The position numbers and the translations under genes are program-made. Shown here one piece after another: positions 1 to 10,943 of a stretch of DNA of 64,000 bases (the stretch's first letter is position 1; each line of letters opens with the position of its first letter). The stretch spans positions 294,659 through 358,658 of the forward strand of contig JANPYM010000017.1 in assembly GCA_025890175.1 (NCBI GenBank), written 5' to 3'. Below the pieces are notes generated by a model. It had not been told where the DNA came from. It saw nothing but the letters and a program-made list of their open reading frames with translations, and did not search any database. Source of the DNA: Ciborinia camelliae. Lineage: Eukaryota > Ascomycota > Leotiomycetes > Helotiales > Sclerotiniaceae.

Positions 1-717
1 GAGATCATGGAGATCACTCTCAAGGTCGGCTGCAAACTGACTCATTATTTCCACAAGCTTTTTCTGTAGAAGAATAGATTCATCTGGAAATAATTAGGCA
101 TGTACTTAAAAATTGACTTTCCACATACCTTTATCGATGTCCGAGCGAGCAACTTGACAGATCAAAAGACAATTATCCCGATAACTGGTCCAACTCAACC
201 AATGGGAAGGATCTTGACCCAATCCCTTTAAGCAAGCTCCAACCTCATCCTGTGATACTTGCAACTTTCCCTCTGCTTCTTGGGAAGCGCGAAGCAAAGC
301 TGGAAGCCGGAAAGACTCACAAGCGTCAGGGACAGTCATACTACTTCGTTCCATATCGCAAATTGCCAAACTTGCAGCGAGACTTTCCACATAGTGTCTC
401 TGTATACGTCCACTGTAAAGGTCATACTCTTTTTGATTGATATCTTCCAGACCTTGGCAATTGCTCATCAGAAGCTGTGCAGCGACTCGATGGCAAATTG
501 GCTCTTCCTCTAGCCTCTTGAACTGAAGCATTGCGCTCGAGTATAATTCATTGGCTCTAGATCGAGTATTCGCTAGCTCTTCTCTACTGTTCTGGTGTTG
601 GTTTCTGTCAATTTGTCGCTGGCCAGGAGTGGAGTCGTCGACAACCTTTGACTTCCATCCAAAAGCAGATACTGATACTAACCATGTTCCCAGGATAAGG
701 AGTCTGAGGAGTAACAT
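1..717 (-). CDS. KAR5: Kar5-family nuclear fusion (karyogamy) protein, 5' part of gene
   Basis: Membrane protein of the nuclear envelope/ER needed for nuclear membrane fusion after mating (family role). Seen: an ATG at 717 followed by a hydrophobic signal peptide (about residues 1-18). A Cys-rich luminal region follows, with spaced cysteines and the typical stretch ending LGxDPSHWLSWTSYRDNC, then a Gln/Glu-rich part. An intron at 84-128 (45 bp, GTATGT..CAG) joins AAA-G to AT-GAA. Exon 2 then stays open to the window edge, reading into a helical, coiled-coil-like segment as expected for Kar5. The C-terminal coiled coils and membrane segments lie outside the window, so the gene is cut by the edge and not broken. 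Family assignment rests on the Cys pattern and architecture. Confidence 0.8.
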
Positions 718-1441
718 TGTGTAAATTTGATCGTGCTGTGAAGCTATTCAAGTTTTTTGGGGTGTGGAGATCGGAGAACGATAGATCGGAGAACTTTCTG
801 ATAGTTGGCGCGTCGTAATTCTATGGAACTGGAGATAAATTCAATATGAGATAGATAATAGAGATAGAATAGGTCGAAGTCTTCAAGAAAGAAAAAAAGT
901 AGATAGAGTTGAAAAGGATTGATATTGCTGAAAAATTGAAGATGGGAGGGTTGAGGAAGAGAAAACAAGGACAGAAGAGATCGAGAAAACTGAACTAGAC
1001 GACGCTATCGTCTTCGTCGCCGCAGATACAGATCATGAACAGATCTAGAAGAAGTGAATTATACGAAATGGAAAAGAGGGTGAATCTGGAATGGGGTCGT
1101 TGATCCTTCCTAAAGTGATATGTATTTGAGATGTATCTGAAGACGTTGGACAACCTGGGTACCTTTTCACCTTTTCACCTTTAAACTTTTCAGGAAATAA
1201 TTTGTGCACGACACATAATTTTGGCAAAGAGAATATCCATATTATTGAGTTAAAATTGTAACTATTGACAATTTTCTCTCATCAAATATTTACGCGTTTG
1301 TACTCGAAGTCGGAAACTCGAATCTCGACTTGGAATTCACGAAAGCACGTGCACCATCCAATCCACGCTAACCACATTTAACTCAACCTCAAATTCTATC
1401 GACAGCGACCCCGGCATCAAAACCGCAGCAATCTACCAACC
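718..1441. other. Divergent intergenic region, KAR5 / MRPL6
   Basis: 724 bp between two divergent start codons, so it should hold both promoters. AT-rich stretches and an AG-rich run (about 840-990) are visible. I see no convincing ORF, RNA gene or repeat. Confidence 0.6.
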
Positions 1442-2258
1442 ATGTTATCCACCGCGCGATCCAAAGGTTTAAGCCAGGTCCTTACCTCGACTCCCTCCGT
1501 CTCAATCCCCTCATTTCTTCTTCCCGCCTTCCCAGTTGCCTCACGATCCTTTTCCGCGTCAACATGTCGAAACTCTCACATTGGAAGTGCAGCATTATCG
1601 ATACCCCCAGAAGTAAATTTCACAGTTATACCCCCACCGCCGCAGGCGAAAGGCTCTGCGGTTGCGGGGAGGCCGGTAGTTGAGATTGAGGGGCCATTGG
1701 GGAAACTGTCTATGTCAATCGAACCATTTATCAAAATCGAGCATGATAAGAATACACGGAAAGCAATTGTCAGCGTGGAGGATAGAGAAAAGAAGAACCA
1801 AAGAGCAATGTGGGGTATGCATTTACTTCCTCTGCCCTCTCTGGTTGCCCTCACAGGCTTCTAACAAATCCCCCATAGGAACCACTCGCGCCTACCTCCA
1901 TAACCACATTCTCGGCGTCTCCGAAGGTCACACTGCCATTCTCCGTCTTGTCGGGGTCGGATATCGTGCTACTATTGAGCCCGCCTCCAACGTAACAACC
2001 AAAACCCCCGAATTCGAAGGTCAGCAATTTGTTGTTCTAAAAGTAGGATACTCTCATCCTATCGAATTGCCTGTTCCAAGATTCGTGAAAGCGAGCACAC
2101 CACAACCTACACGTATATTGTTAGAGGGACCAGAAAAGGAAGTTGTGCTACTTTTCGCGGCGCAGATTAGAAAGTGGAGAGTACCGGAACCATATAAGGG
2201 GAAGGGAATCTTTGTTAATGGGGAGGAGATTAAGTTGAAGAATAAGAAGATTAAGTAG
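1442..2258 (+). CDS. MRPL6: Mitochondrial large-subunit ribosomal protein uL6m (MRPL6)
   Basis: Component of the mitochondrial 54S subunit. Two exons: 1442-1814 and 1879-2258 (intron 1815-1878, 64 bp, GTATGC..TAG; TGG-G joined to GA-ACC). The product is 250 aa. The N-terminus is Ser/Arg/Ala-rich with almost no acidic residues, as in a mitochondrial presequence. Then come the two L6 folds: VVEIEGPLGKLSM, HNHILGVSEGHTAILRLVGVGYRA, and the C-terminal GKGIFVNGEEIKLKNKKIK, which matches the conserved KGKGI..GE end of L6 proteins. Both exons keep the frame across the junction. The downstream neighbour HAL2 is convergent, with only about 130 bp between stop codons. Confidence 0.9.
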
Positions 2259-2388
2259 GGGTTGAATATCAAGATGACATGCATAGAGATAATGCCACTT
2301 CTAGATTTTGTAGACATATCTATGGCTTTCATGTACAGGTGGATGGAAGTATCATGGCTTTTATTTGTGACGAATATATGTATGCAAT

Positions 2389-3456
2389 TCATTTCTTGGC
2401 CCCCAAAACTTCTTTAACCACGTCCAAAACGTGGCCATGAATAGCTGCGGGAGCTGCAACGACGCCCTTGTTTTCAGCCAATGTTCTTCCCTTGCTGAAG
2501 TCCAATCTTCGTCCAACAGAATCAGTAACTTGTCCACCTGCCTCTCTCACAATAAGATCTCCAGCAGCGTGATCCCAGATCTTCTCTTGGTAAGTCGCGC
2601 TAACGGGAAGCCTGAGATAGATATCTCCAGCACCTCGAGCAATGGATCCATATTTCGCTTGAGAATCCATTCGGACACTAGCCTTGGTGACACCCAATTT
2701 GGTAGCAATAGCATGTTGATCGCCATGAGAAGAGTGACCGGCCTCAACGCTCTCACAGAATGTAGCTTGAGCTAGATCTGTAACTGGCTTCATCTGAATA
2801 GATTGACCCTTTTCTAATGCCCCACTACCCAATGGCCGACTTGTTGCACCTTGTCCCAATACAGCCGAAAACAGAACACCCTTTCCTTCATCATCCGATG
2901 CATCCTTACCAGCATCAGCTGATAATGGCGTAGAGTCGTCAACTGGAAGGTTAGGGCATCCAAGAACACCCACTTTGACATCTCCATCAACCATCAATGC
3001 CAAACAAACAGCATATTGACCACCCCTCAAGAATCCCTTGGTTCCATCAATTGGATCCAAAGCCCAAATTCTTCCTTTGGCTCCACCAGCACTGTTTCCC
3101 GCATCGATAGCATCAAGCATAGCATCCACGCTTTCTATTGGACCACCCAAAACCTTCTCTGCCTCTGGATCCGAAAGTTTAGAGGCTTCAACCAATTCCC
3201 AAATTTGATCTCTCAATTTGGAATTTTCTCTTAAATCGCTAGCTTCCTCTTCTCCTACAACCTCGTCATCGGGGAAATTCTTCTTGATAGCTTGTATGAT
3301 CAAAGCTTGAGCACCAAAATCTCCAATTGTAACAGGTGATTTGTCGTCTTTGGATAATGTTCCTTTGGATTTTTCATGGAAGACTTTTTTGGTCAAAATA
3401 GCTGCTCTTTGGACGGCTAATTGAGCCACTTCCAATTCTTTGCTGTAGTTAGACAT
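2389..3456 (-). CDS. HAL2: 3'(2'),5'-bisphosphate nucleotidase (HAL2/MET22 family)
   Basis: Dephosphorylates PAP and PAPS-type nucleotides in sulfate assimilation; a Li+/Na+-sensitive, Mg-dependent enzyme (family knowledge). Seen: the metal-binding signatures VVGEEEA, WALDPIDGTKGFLRG and WDHAAGDLIVREAGG, in the right order. From the ATG at 3456 (MSNYSKELEVAQLAVQ) the product is 355 aa, nearly the length of yeast Met22 (357 aa), which is why this start is preferred. The frame stays open upstream to an ATG at about 3645, adding 63 residues with one hydrophobic segment (GILFISFSIVILAFI). A longer, membrane-anchored form cannot be excluded. No intron seen. Confidence 0.92.
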   Translation of the reverse strand: MSNYSKELEVAQLAVQRAAILTKKVFHEKSKGTLSKDDKSPVTIGDFGAQALIIQAIKKNFPDDEVVGEEEASDLRENSKLRDQIWELVEASKLSDPEAEKVLGGPIESVDAMLDAIDAGNSAGGAKGRIWALDPIDGTKGFLRGGQYAVCLALMVDGDVKVGVLGCPNLPVDDSTPLSADAGKDASDDEGKGVLFSAVLGQGATSRPLGSGALEKGQSIQMKPVTDLAQATFCESVEAGHSSHGDQHAIATKLGVTKASVRMDSQAKYGSIARGAGDIYLRLPVSATYQEKIWDHAAGDLIVREAGGQVTDSVGRRLDFSKGRTLAENKGVVAAPAAIHGHVLDVVKEVLGAKK

Positions 3457-4183
3457 TTTGGAGATCAAAGGTGGAAAGGTTGGCTTGGTATTGGTATGGG
3501 AGAAATGATGAGATATGAGAGTAAGGCGGGGCCAAAATGTGTTTGTAATAAAAGCCAGTATTACAATCGAGAAAGATATAAATAAAATTCCGTTTGGTGA
3601 AAAGTAGCTGAAAGGAATTTTATTCTTGTCTGAAGCTTTTGACATGAATTAATTTTGTATGCAAAAGGGAAATCTGGAGAGCATCGAGGGAGGGGTATTT
3701 GATGTCTTTGTTTGTTGTCGTCCCAATTTTTTTGGTGGGGTTTCGAAGTACGCAAGCAAGCCAAGCAAGCGGCAAGCAAGCACGCAAGGAGGGAGTGAAA
3801 GTACGGTACTACGGAGTACAGTCTCCGTACAGTCAGTCTACAGTCTACCTAACCTCTCCGTACCTAAGGTTGGTACCACCTACTAGGTCGGTATGAAGCT
3901 ACTGCGGGTGACACTGTGAAAGCAAGGCGGCAAGGCGGCAAGGCTGGCACAGACATGGATTGGATCTTTGGACCCGACAGGCTGATTCAAAGTGACAGGG
4001 GCAGTCTTCATCTCTCGCGCAGCAACCAAATAACCGCCCGTAAACGTAAATAAAAGAGAACCTTCAAATTATCTACTAAGTACCTACCTACCTAAGTATA
4101 TTGTATATCCTCATCAAAGGAAAGGTGAATTCACCACGGCTCTACGAGAGTGTCACTTAGTGTCACAAATCTCAGCCGCAAAA
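3457..4183. other. Divergent promoter region HAL2 / RSM1 with CAAGC-type direct repeats
   Basis: Between two divergent starts. It contains irregular CAAGC/GCAAGCAAGC direct repeats (about 3751-3789), then repeated GTACAGTC-like words (3800-3850) and three copies of an AAGGCGGC word (about 3920-3945). The upstream-open part of HAL2 occupies 3457-3645. I see no further gene. Confidence 0.6.
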
Positions 4184-5688
4184 ATGAATACAACGAAAAG
4201 AAAATTCAACGCCCTTCTTAACGGCTTGGGAAACAAAAAGTCCGATTCCTCCTTATCAGCACCCGAAGTAAATAAAACCCCGGAGAAACCTCAAAACGAT
4301 ATAGATCCTAATATGAAGAAGCCACGGATCTCATATTCATCCTCGACTGCGGATCGACTGTCTTCATTAACGCGCGCATCGGCGGCAGCTCCATCTGAAC
4401 TTAACAATGCTCGCCAGAAATTGGTACCTGTTTATAAACTCTCTGCGACTCCAGTTTCAACTACAGAACCTCCTAAATGGGCACCATATGATCGCACCGA
4501 GTTTCTCAAAAGATTAAAGTCTTTTTCGAACCTTACAGATTGGACGCCAAAGCCAGCCAGAGTTAATGAAGTGGAATGGGCAAAGAGGGGATGGGTGTGC
4601 CAGAAGAAGGAAAGGGTTAGATGTTGTTTCTGTAATGTGGAGATTCTGGTCAAATTGAATAAGAAGGAAGAGGATGGGAAAGAGAAGGAAGTTTATATTG
4701 CAGAAAATATTGGTAGGGTTTTTGATCTCACGTCTGCCTGGTGTAGTGCTAACTAATTCAGTAGAAAATGCGTTGGTTAGTAAATATGTTGAACTCATTA
4801 TCACTTCGCATGATGAGAGTTGTCCATGGAGACAGAAGGGATGCGATGGTATGTCACCTGCTTTATCTTCGTGCGCTCAGTTCTAACTATGTCCTAGACC
4901 TTATATTCAAGCTACCCCTCAATAGACCTGCAGTTACCATACAAACTCTTCGCGAACATTATGATGAACTTCAGCAAAGAGCCGACCACCTCCCATATCT
5001 GTCTAACATGGCTCCTCCAGAAGGCCTCAATATCGATCTCATAACAACCTATCTTCCTCAAGATTTCCTCAAATCCTCCCCAGAAACGGGTCAAACAAGT
5101 TCTTCCAGTGAAATTAATAAAGTTGCATTGATGATGTCTCTTTGTGGGTGGCAAGGTCACCAACACGATCGTCTCGGGCATCAACTCGAGTCCATCTCTT
5201 GCCAAACATGTTACCGAATTCTTGGTCTCTGGATGTTTAAAAGCAGATCTATGTCTGCCACAGGGGAAGAAACTGAATCAGCTATCGTTCCCGGTCTCGA
5301 CCCTGTCGCCCAACATCGCGAATATTGTCCTTGGCGCAACCCCGCGTCACAAAATGGATTTGCTGCAACGCAAAATACGAAACTAAGAGCGCTTTCAGGA
5401 TGGGAAGTTGTGTTGAGAGTATTGAAGAGTGAGCACGGTTTGAGGGTTGGGAGGGAAAAGACTGAAAAGGGCTCGAGAAAAAGTTATGTTTCACCTACAA
5501 TTAATGAGGGTGGTGGTGGGGATGGTGATGATTTAGCACCGGATTTCGCAGATGAGGAGGATGCGAAGAGTATTAGAGACGCGAAAGATAAGGATTTGAT
5601 GACGAGATTAAGGAAGGTCAAAACATTCATTGCATTGAAAAGGCGTCCGAGTGGGGAGGTGAAGAATAAGAGGTTTAGTGCTGCCTGA
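4184..5688 (+). CDS. C3HC-type zinc-finger protein, Rsm1/NIPA-like (mRNA export factor)
   Basis: Family members (S. pombe Rsm1, yeast Pml39, animal NIPA/ZC3HC1) act at the nuclear pore/mRNA export interface. Three exons: 4184-4712, 4762-4848 and 4898-5688; both introns are 49 bp. The product is 468 aa. The start is the first in-frame ATG (MNTTKRKFNALLNGLG). Seen: the first C3HC module with WAKRGWVCQ, RCCFC, then SHDESCPWRQKGC assembled across both introns. A second, Rsm1-type module follows with SCQTCYRILGLWMF and QHREYCPWRNP. An acidic/basic tail closes the protein. Splice frames are consistent: ATT-G/TA-GAA and GAT-G/AC-CTT. The gene symbol is left blank because export function is inferred from family only. 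Confidence 0.85.
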
Positions 5689-8600
5689 TCGCAGATGGAG
5701 AAGGGGTTTGGATGCAGGCAGGAAGTGGAGAAGTAAAGTTACGATATATGATCACGAGCAAGGGAGCTCATGGGTATTGCTTTCGTTGCGTTGGCGTTGC
5801 AGTGGAGTTCATTTCCTCCATTCTTGCGTCCGACTCAAGCTTACGGGAGGAGCTGATATGGATGTGAATGCTCGCAGCTTATTATTCGTTAATAAACGTG
5901 GCAATCATTCTATCCGGTTAAGTGGACTGGCAAGGCAGGCGTGTTTTTTCTTTTCTTCATGGAAGTGGAAATGGTTTAGCTTAATGAGATGTTTTCCTTT
6001 GATGAGATACGATACCCAGTACGTATCTATGTACAGTACTCGTAGGTACTTAATATAAATAATACTTGCAAAATCAAAATATGGATTTTTGGTTGCTTGT
6101 CGCGTGGTGGTGTGGCCCGAACCTTGTACTGGCTACCTTGGGTATTATATTTTTTTGATATGGGCAGCTTTCTTTCTTTCTTTCTTTCTTTCTTTTCCTT
6201 CCTAACTCATCGAATAGCTTCGCTTCACAGGTAACCTACCCACCACACTCATCCCTTGCTCCCGGTGACTCCCGGTGACTACCTCCTCCCTCCTCCCCGG
6301 TTTGACGTTACATAACTTGAATATAAATACTCTAGAATAAATATAGTTCCCATAATGAATCAGCATGTGATGTTTTGTTTCTCTTCTTGGAGTAGATCTG
6401 ATGATGCAGGTTGGAGGTTGGAGGTTGGTGCTCGAAGTCGATATTGATATTGATATTACTGCGCGTGGTTAGAACCGTCAATATTAATATTATTCAGGCT
6501 AGGTTGGATAGTTGGATAGTTGAGATTGTGAGATTGTGAGGTTGGGGGAGTTGGAAGTGGGTTGATTGTTTGGGGGGGGGGGGTTTGTGTGGGGGGGTTG
6601 GTGTGTGGGCTTGCTTGGTTGGTGTGTGGGTTGGGAGGAGTGTTTGACTAGGTAGGTAGGGTTGAATGTTTAGCTACCTACCTAGCTTGGGATGGTTGGG
6701 ATGGTTGTTGAGCGTGGGATGAGTGGACAACTGGAGTTGAATGTCTAGGTTGAATGACTAGGTCGAATTGAATATCTAGGCTGATGGATATGTATGCTTA
6801 CAAGCTGATTTGAATATACAAGTCGAGGGCTAAATGAATATATATACAACTAGACCTCAATATTAAACTCCATCAGAGTGCTTTGTCATTATTTAAATAG
6901 TGCTACACGGATGTAGCTAGGTACTTAGGTAGGTATTATTGTATGAAGAACAAGTCCCGGTGAGCTGTTGGAATCTTGGATGAGATATGACTGGATGTTC
7001 TCGAGTTTGGATGAGAGGGAGTGAGATGTTATTGTATCTCAAGGATATATAGACTCTAGAGTATCGGCGAGCTATAAATTTTGCTTGAAATTATAAAATT
7101 ATAAGTAGAGAATGGAATTTAAAAAGAAAAGCATTTGCTTATTTTGTATTCTTCTGGTGAATACTAATTATTGTATCAATCTTCTGGGTTGAAAATTAAA
7201 TCTAGAAGATGAGTTAAGAAAAAGCTTCGGCTGATAGGTTAGAAATGCCAGTGATGATGAGATGCAAATGATCAGACTACGAGCTATCTGGTAGCTAGTA
7301 GCTAACAGATATTATAAATGATGTAAAGTATAGATCGATCACTTTGTATACAGTATAGTATCTTCAAGCAAAATCACAACATTTGATATCTTGTAATCAT
7401 GAGTACAAATATTATGAGAAGAGTAAAGCGTAACGCGTTACGCGTTACGCCCCTGATTGTTACACCGAATAGAAGAGGAGTAGCCTGCATCTTCGATTTG
7501 CGCCCCTTTAAATACCAAAGAATAGTCTCCGGTGAAAGCTGTTCTGTTTCATATTTTCTGCTCGACTAGAACCTGATATACAATATATTCTCGCCCTAAG
7601 TAACTCAATTCCTGACAAGGGCTAACCATCGCCCCTTTCAAAAATCCAGCTTTCTTTCTCATATATCGAACTCGCTCTACAACCTGAACCTCAGCTGTCT
7701 CGTTACCAGGATGAGAAGCTGGATTTGAACCTGCTGCACGAGTGGAGCTAGGTGTAAATGGAAGGGGACTAGTTCCGTAAGTCGAAGGCTGTACTTGAGA
7801 TATTCGAGAATGGAGAATGAATCGGTGGAGACGTTGAAACAGATAATTAGTATACAAGTATTCATTAAGCAATTATATCGAAATAGATAGTGAAACATCT
7901 ACTTCTGTAATTTCGAAACAACCCCACCCCGTAGCGACAAAACTTCTTTAGAAATAAACGTGCTGTGTATTTGAGTAAAAATTGGCTGAATACTATGCTT
8001 GCTGCTTTAAATATATTTGGATTCAGTACATGTAGAAGGGCTAATTGGGTAGCTGGGTGGCTGCAGAAAGGGGGGTAATAGTAGCCGATATAAGAAACCA
8101 CAAATTTAGCATCATTTCAAAATTTCAAAATTTCGAAAAACATCAAAAAAAAACTTTTTTGGACATAGAGAAAGAGGCTAGATCCTTCCAATTCCATACT
8201 CAATACAGAAAGGGACATAAAATATATTCCGTACACACTCAGGTTTTGAGCTGAATCGTCGATGAAGAGTATTTTCAAGCGTGTTTGCCAGTGATAAGTG
8301 TAAAGGAATACGAAACACGATATGCATTGAAACCTGCATAAACGTCCAGGCAAAAACTAAATCATCCTTGAGTTTCGGAGACTTGCATATGGAGATATTG
8401 TTGCGAGGAAAATATCACAGAAGATAATCGGTCGCTATCATTTTTGGTTAATGCTTGCTAAGATCTGATGATTCTGGGATACAACTTACCACCATTTCGC
8501 ATCCCAATCTGGATGAAATAACGGGATATTTACTCGTATTCTTACTTGAGTTGGCTCAAGAAGGGTTCGCTGCATCACTCGATTAGACTGCCTAGGTATT

Positions 8601-10943
8601 CAGAATATTCCACTCGATCTCTCTTACTAGTAGGCCTAAAAATTGATGAATCGGTTGATTAGTTATAAGGTTAACGGCAAAGCAAGTAGTTTCTTGATAT
8701 CTAATTGTTATGAGAATCGTGATACGATTCTATTAGTGTGCTTCAAGAAAAATGATGGACGGGATCAACTAAAAACAATGACAGATCCATTAGGCCGTGA
8801 GAACAGAGAGCCCAGAATCTCAAGTTAAGTAACGTACTCTCCGGGGAACAGAATAAAATACCCACGAATAGTAGACTACCCCATTGCAGGATGATCGAGA
8901 GGCAGAGAGTGTTCAAAGGTTAAGAGCCGGAACCTTGGACTGTTTTTCGGTCCGAAGAACAATAATATCCGTGAAAAGATGAGCATGTTGTTCCGAGACT
9001 AAACTAGTGTCCTGTAGAGGAAATGTACATCTACAGAAGAATAGCATCTCTCAACTTACGTGTTTGTTAGCTCGAGCCTTTTAGTTTAGCCCTATCCTTG
9101 CTCGGGGATTGATATCTTGACCACGCAGTCAGTGTATGAATGTCACTGTCCGGAATTCATCTTTTCAGAAGATGATGACTTTATGTCGCGAACGAAGCGA
9201 GGGGGCTAGGCTGGGAGATTCCCTACTGGTCGGCACATGGTTGGTGAGACGAGTCATGAGGAGGGGGGTAAGGCGCGGATGGATACATAAATTAGTATAG
9301 TGCATATCAGGTGCATGCCGAGTAGAGAGTCAACGGCTCACATTAGATTATATGCCCTAGTCTGTGTGCTAATACACCACAGAATGCTAGGCCGCAAATT
9401 TCACCATATTGAGTTCAAACAGATCGAGATTCAGATACCGTTGAATATGGGATGCTAGAAGCTAGCACAATTCAAGGAAATCTCGATAATGAGTGGCATC
9501 GCTGGTATTAGTTGAGAAAACTCAACCTATGGAACGGAAAAAATGTGCTATTCCTAGACTGTAACACAGCTTCGAGGTAAAACCTTCAGTTTCCAGATGA
9601 ACATACACCACACAAAGTTTTCCAAGAGGGCCAACCTAGCATCTCTTCTGAGTTAGAGAAGCATCCATGAAATCCCGTCAACCGCCTATTGTGGTTGACC
9701 ACGCATGTCTAATCTAAACGTTAAATCAATCAGCGAAATCCTAAAGATCTACTAGGTCATATCAAGCCCTTAATTTTCAGGCGCTATCTTGGCCATACAT
9801 AATGGGTGATGAGTGCATTGAAATCTACCAAGTACCAATCGATAAGTTCAAGCAACCGCAACCGATTCAACGCCTTACCTCTCCCCAAACACTTTACATT
9901 TTCTAGCCAGCCACCAGTATTTTTCAACAAGAAATGTATCATTGTGAAATAAAATTATGTGAGCTGCTGAGAAAACAAGATTCCATTGTGAAAATAGGGG
10001 TATCAACAGTTTTGCGTTTGACTTCCATCACTTCTGAGTTCCAAGGTCCTGCAATCCTAGCCCACAACAACAGCACTAGGTTTGTACTCATAAGCTCTAT
10101 GTTACGGGGTTATATCAGGTGGCCTTCCTGTAGATAGTTGATGCCTGAGACATCAACCTTAGAATAGCTTCGCTTAGGATCGCTTTTGTAGCTTATAAGG
10201 CTCTTCGCCCTTAGAATCCTCTTCTGAAGATCAGTATTAGAATTTTAGTCAATATGAAAGATTAGTTCACACTTCCATTTCATCACCGTGGCACTCTATC
10301 GTAGATACCAGGGGTTATTCATACCCGTGAATTCCCGCGGATGGATACTGGATCGATGAAATCCAGCCAGGTGGCTACCCTGGTGCCAAACTTGACAGTA
10401 GGTATTATCAACAGCGTATCGCTGCGCTGAAAACGGACTAAACGTACAAAGTAAGTTAATGCACGTGATGAAACCCCTGCCTTGGTTCATCTCTTCACTT
10501 TATCAATTGGTAAAGCCTCAAAATATTTCCAGTTGTAAAGCATTTAAATGGTTTGAGTTTGTCGCGGTACCTACTAGTGAATCGTACATGGCCGCATGTC
10601 AGATTCACTAGGGCGCCCGCGCAGCGGGCATGTAAGCCCTACGTAGATCAACCTCTAATCCATATACAATCCATACCATACTTTATTTACTGTATTGATC
10701 AATACAATACCACCGAGGTGATTCCAACAGAGTTATATTGAAGGAAGAGAGTGGAATAAGACCGTGGCATTCGCGAAGAGGCAGACCAAAACTGCTATGA
10801 TAATCCCTGGTGAAGGTAGGTGGATTCATTGGAAACCTACATAAACGTCTCGGCAGGCTTAAGTGTCATATCGCCATTAGATCATCATTAACCGTACATC
10901 AAATATCGACACCGTGTATCCTCATAACCATGATGTAAAGGAA
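5689..10943. other. Gene-poor region with simple repeats
   Basis: 5.2 kb between RSM1-like and SEN54. Visible contents: a (CTTT)n tract at about 6171-6195; tandem GGTTGGAG-like words (6410-6430); GT/GGGG-rich DNA with a long G run (about 6570-6620); repeated TAGGTAGG/ACCTACCTA words; a TAACGCG palindrome at 7428-7450 (listed separately); and an A-rich stretch at about 8148-8156. Short ORFs exist in all frames, but none shows a recognisable domain or a credible splice pattern. I see no gene that I can support here. Confidence 0.6.
7428..7450. promoter_or_regulatory. Palindromic double MluI-box (ACGCGT) site
   Basis: GCGTAACGCGTTACGC (7428-7443) is a perfect 16-nt palindrome, extended by a further GTTACGC, so ACGCGT occurs twice, 8 bp apart. 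ACGCGT is the core of the MCB element bound by MBF (Swi6/Mbp1-type) factors in ascomycetes. No gene lies close by, so regulatory use is only a possibility. It could also be a fragment of a TIR family, since GCGTAAC recurs at 22388 and 22501. Confidence 0.35.

Noticed and set aside
6171..6195. CTTT repeat considered as a telomere- or CRISPR-like array
   Set aside because: Simple microsatellite; no spacers, and eukaryotic context.
7549..7872. 107-aa minus-strand ORF
   Set aside because: Mildly protein-like end (RVRYMRKKAGFLKG), but no family, splice sites or neighbours to support it.
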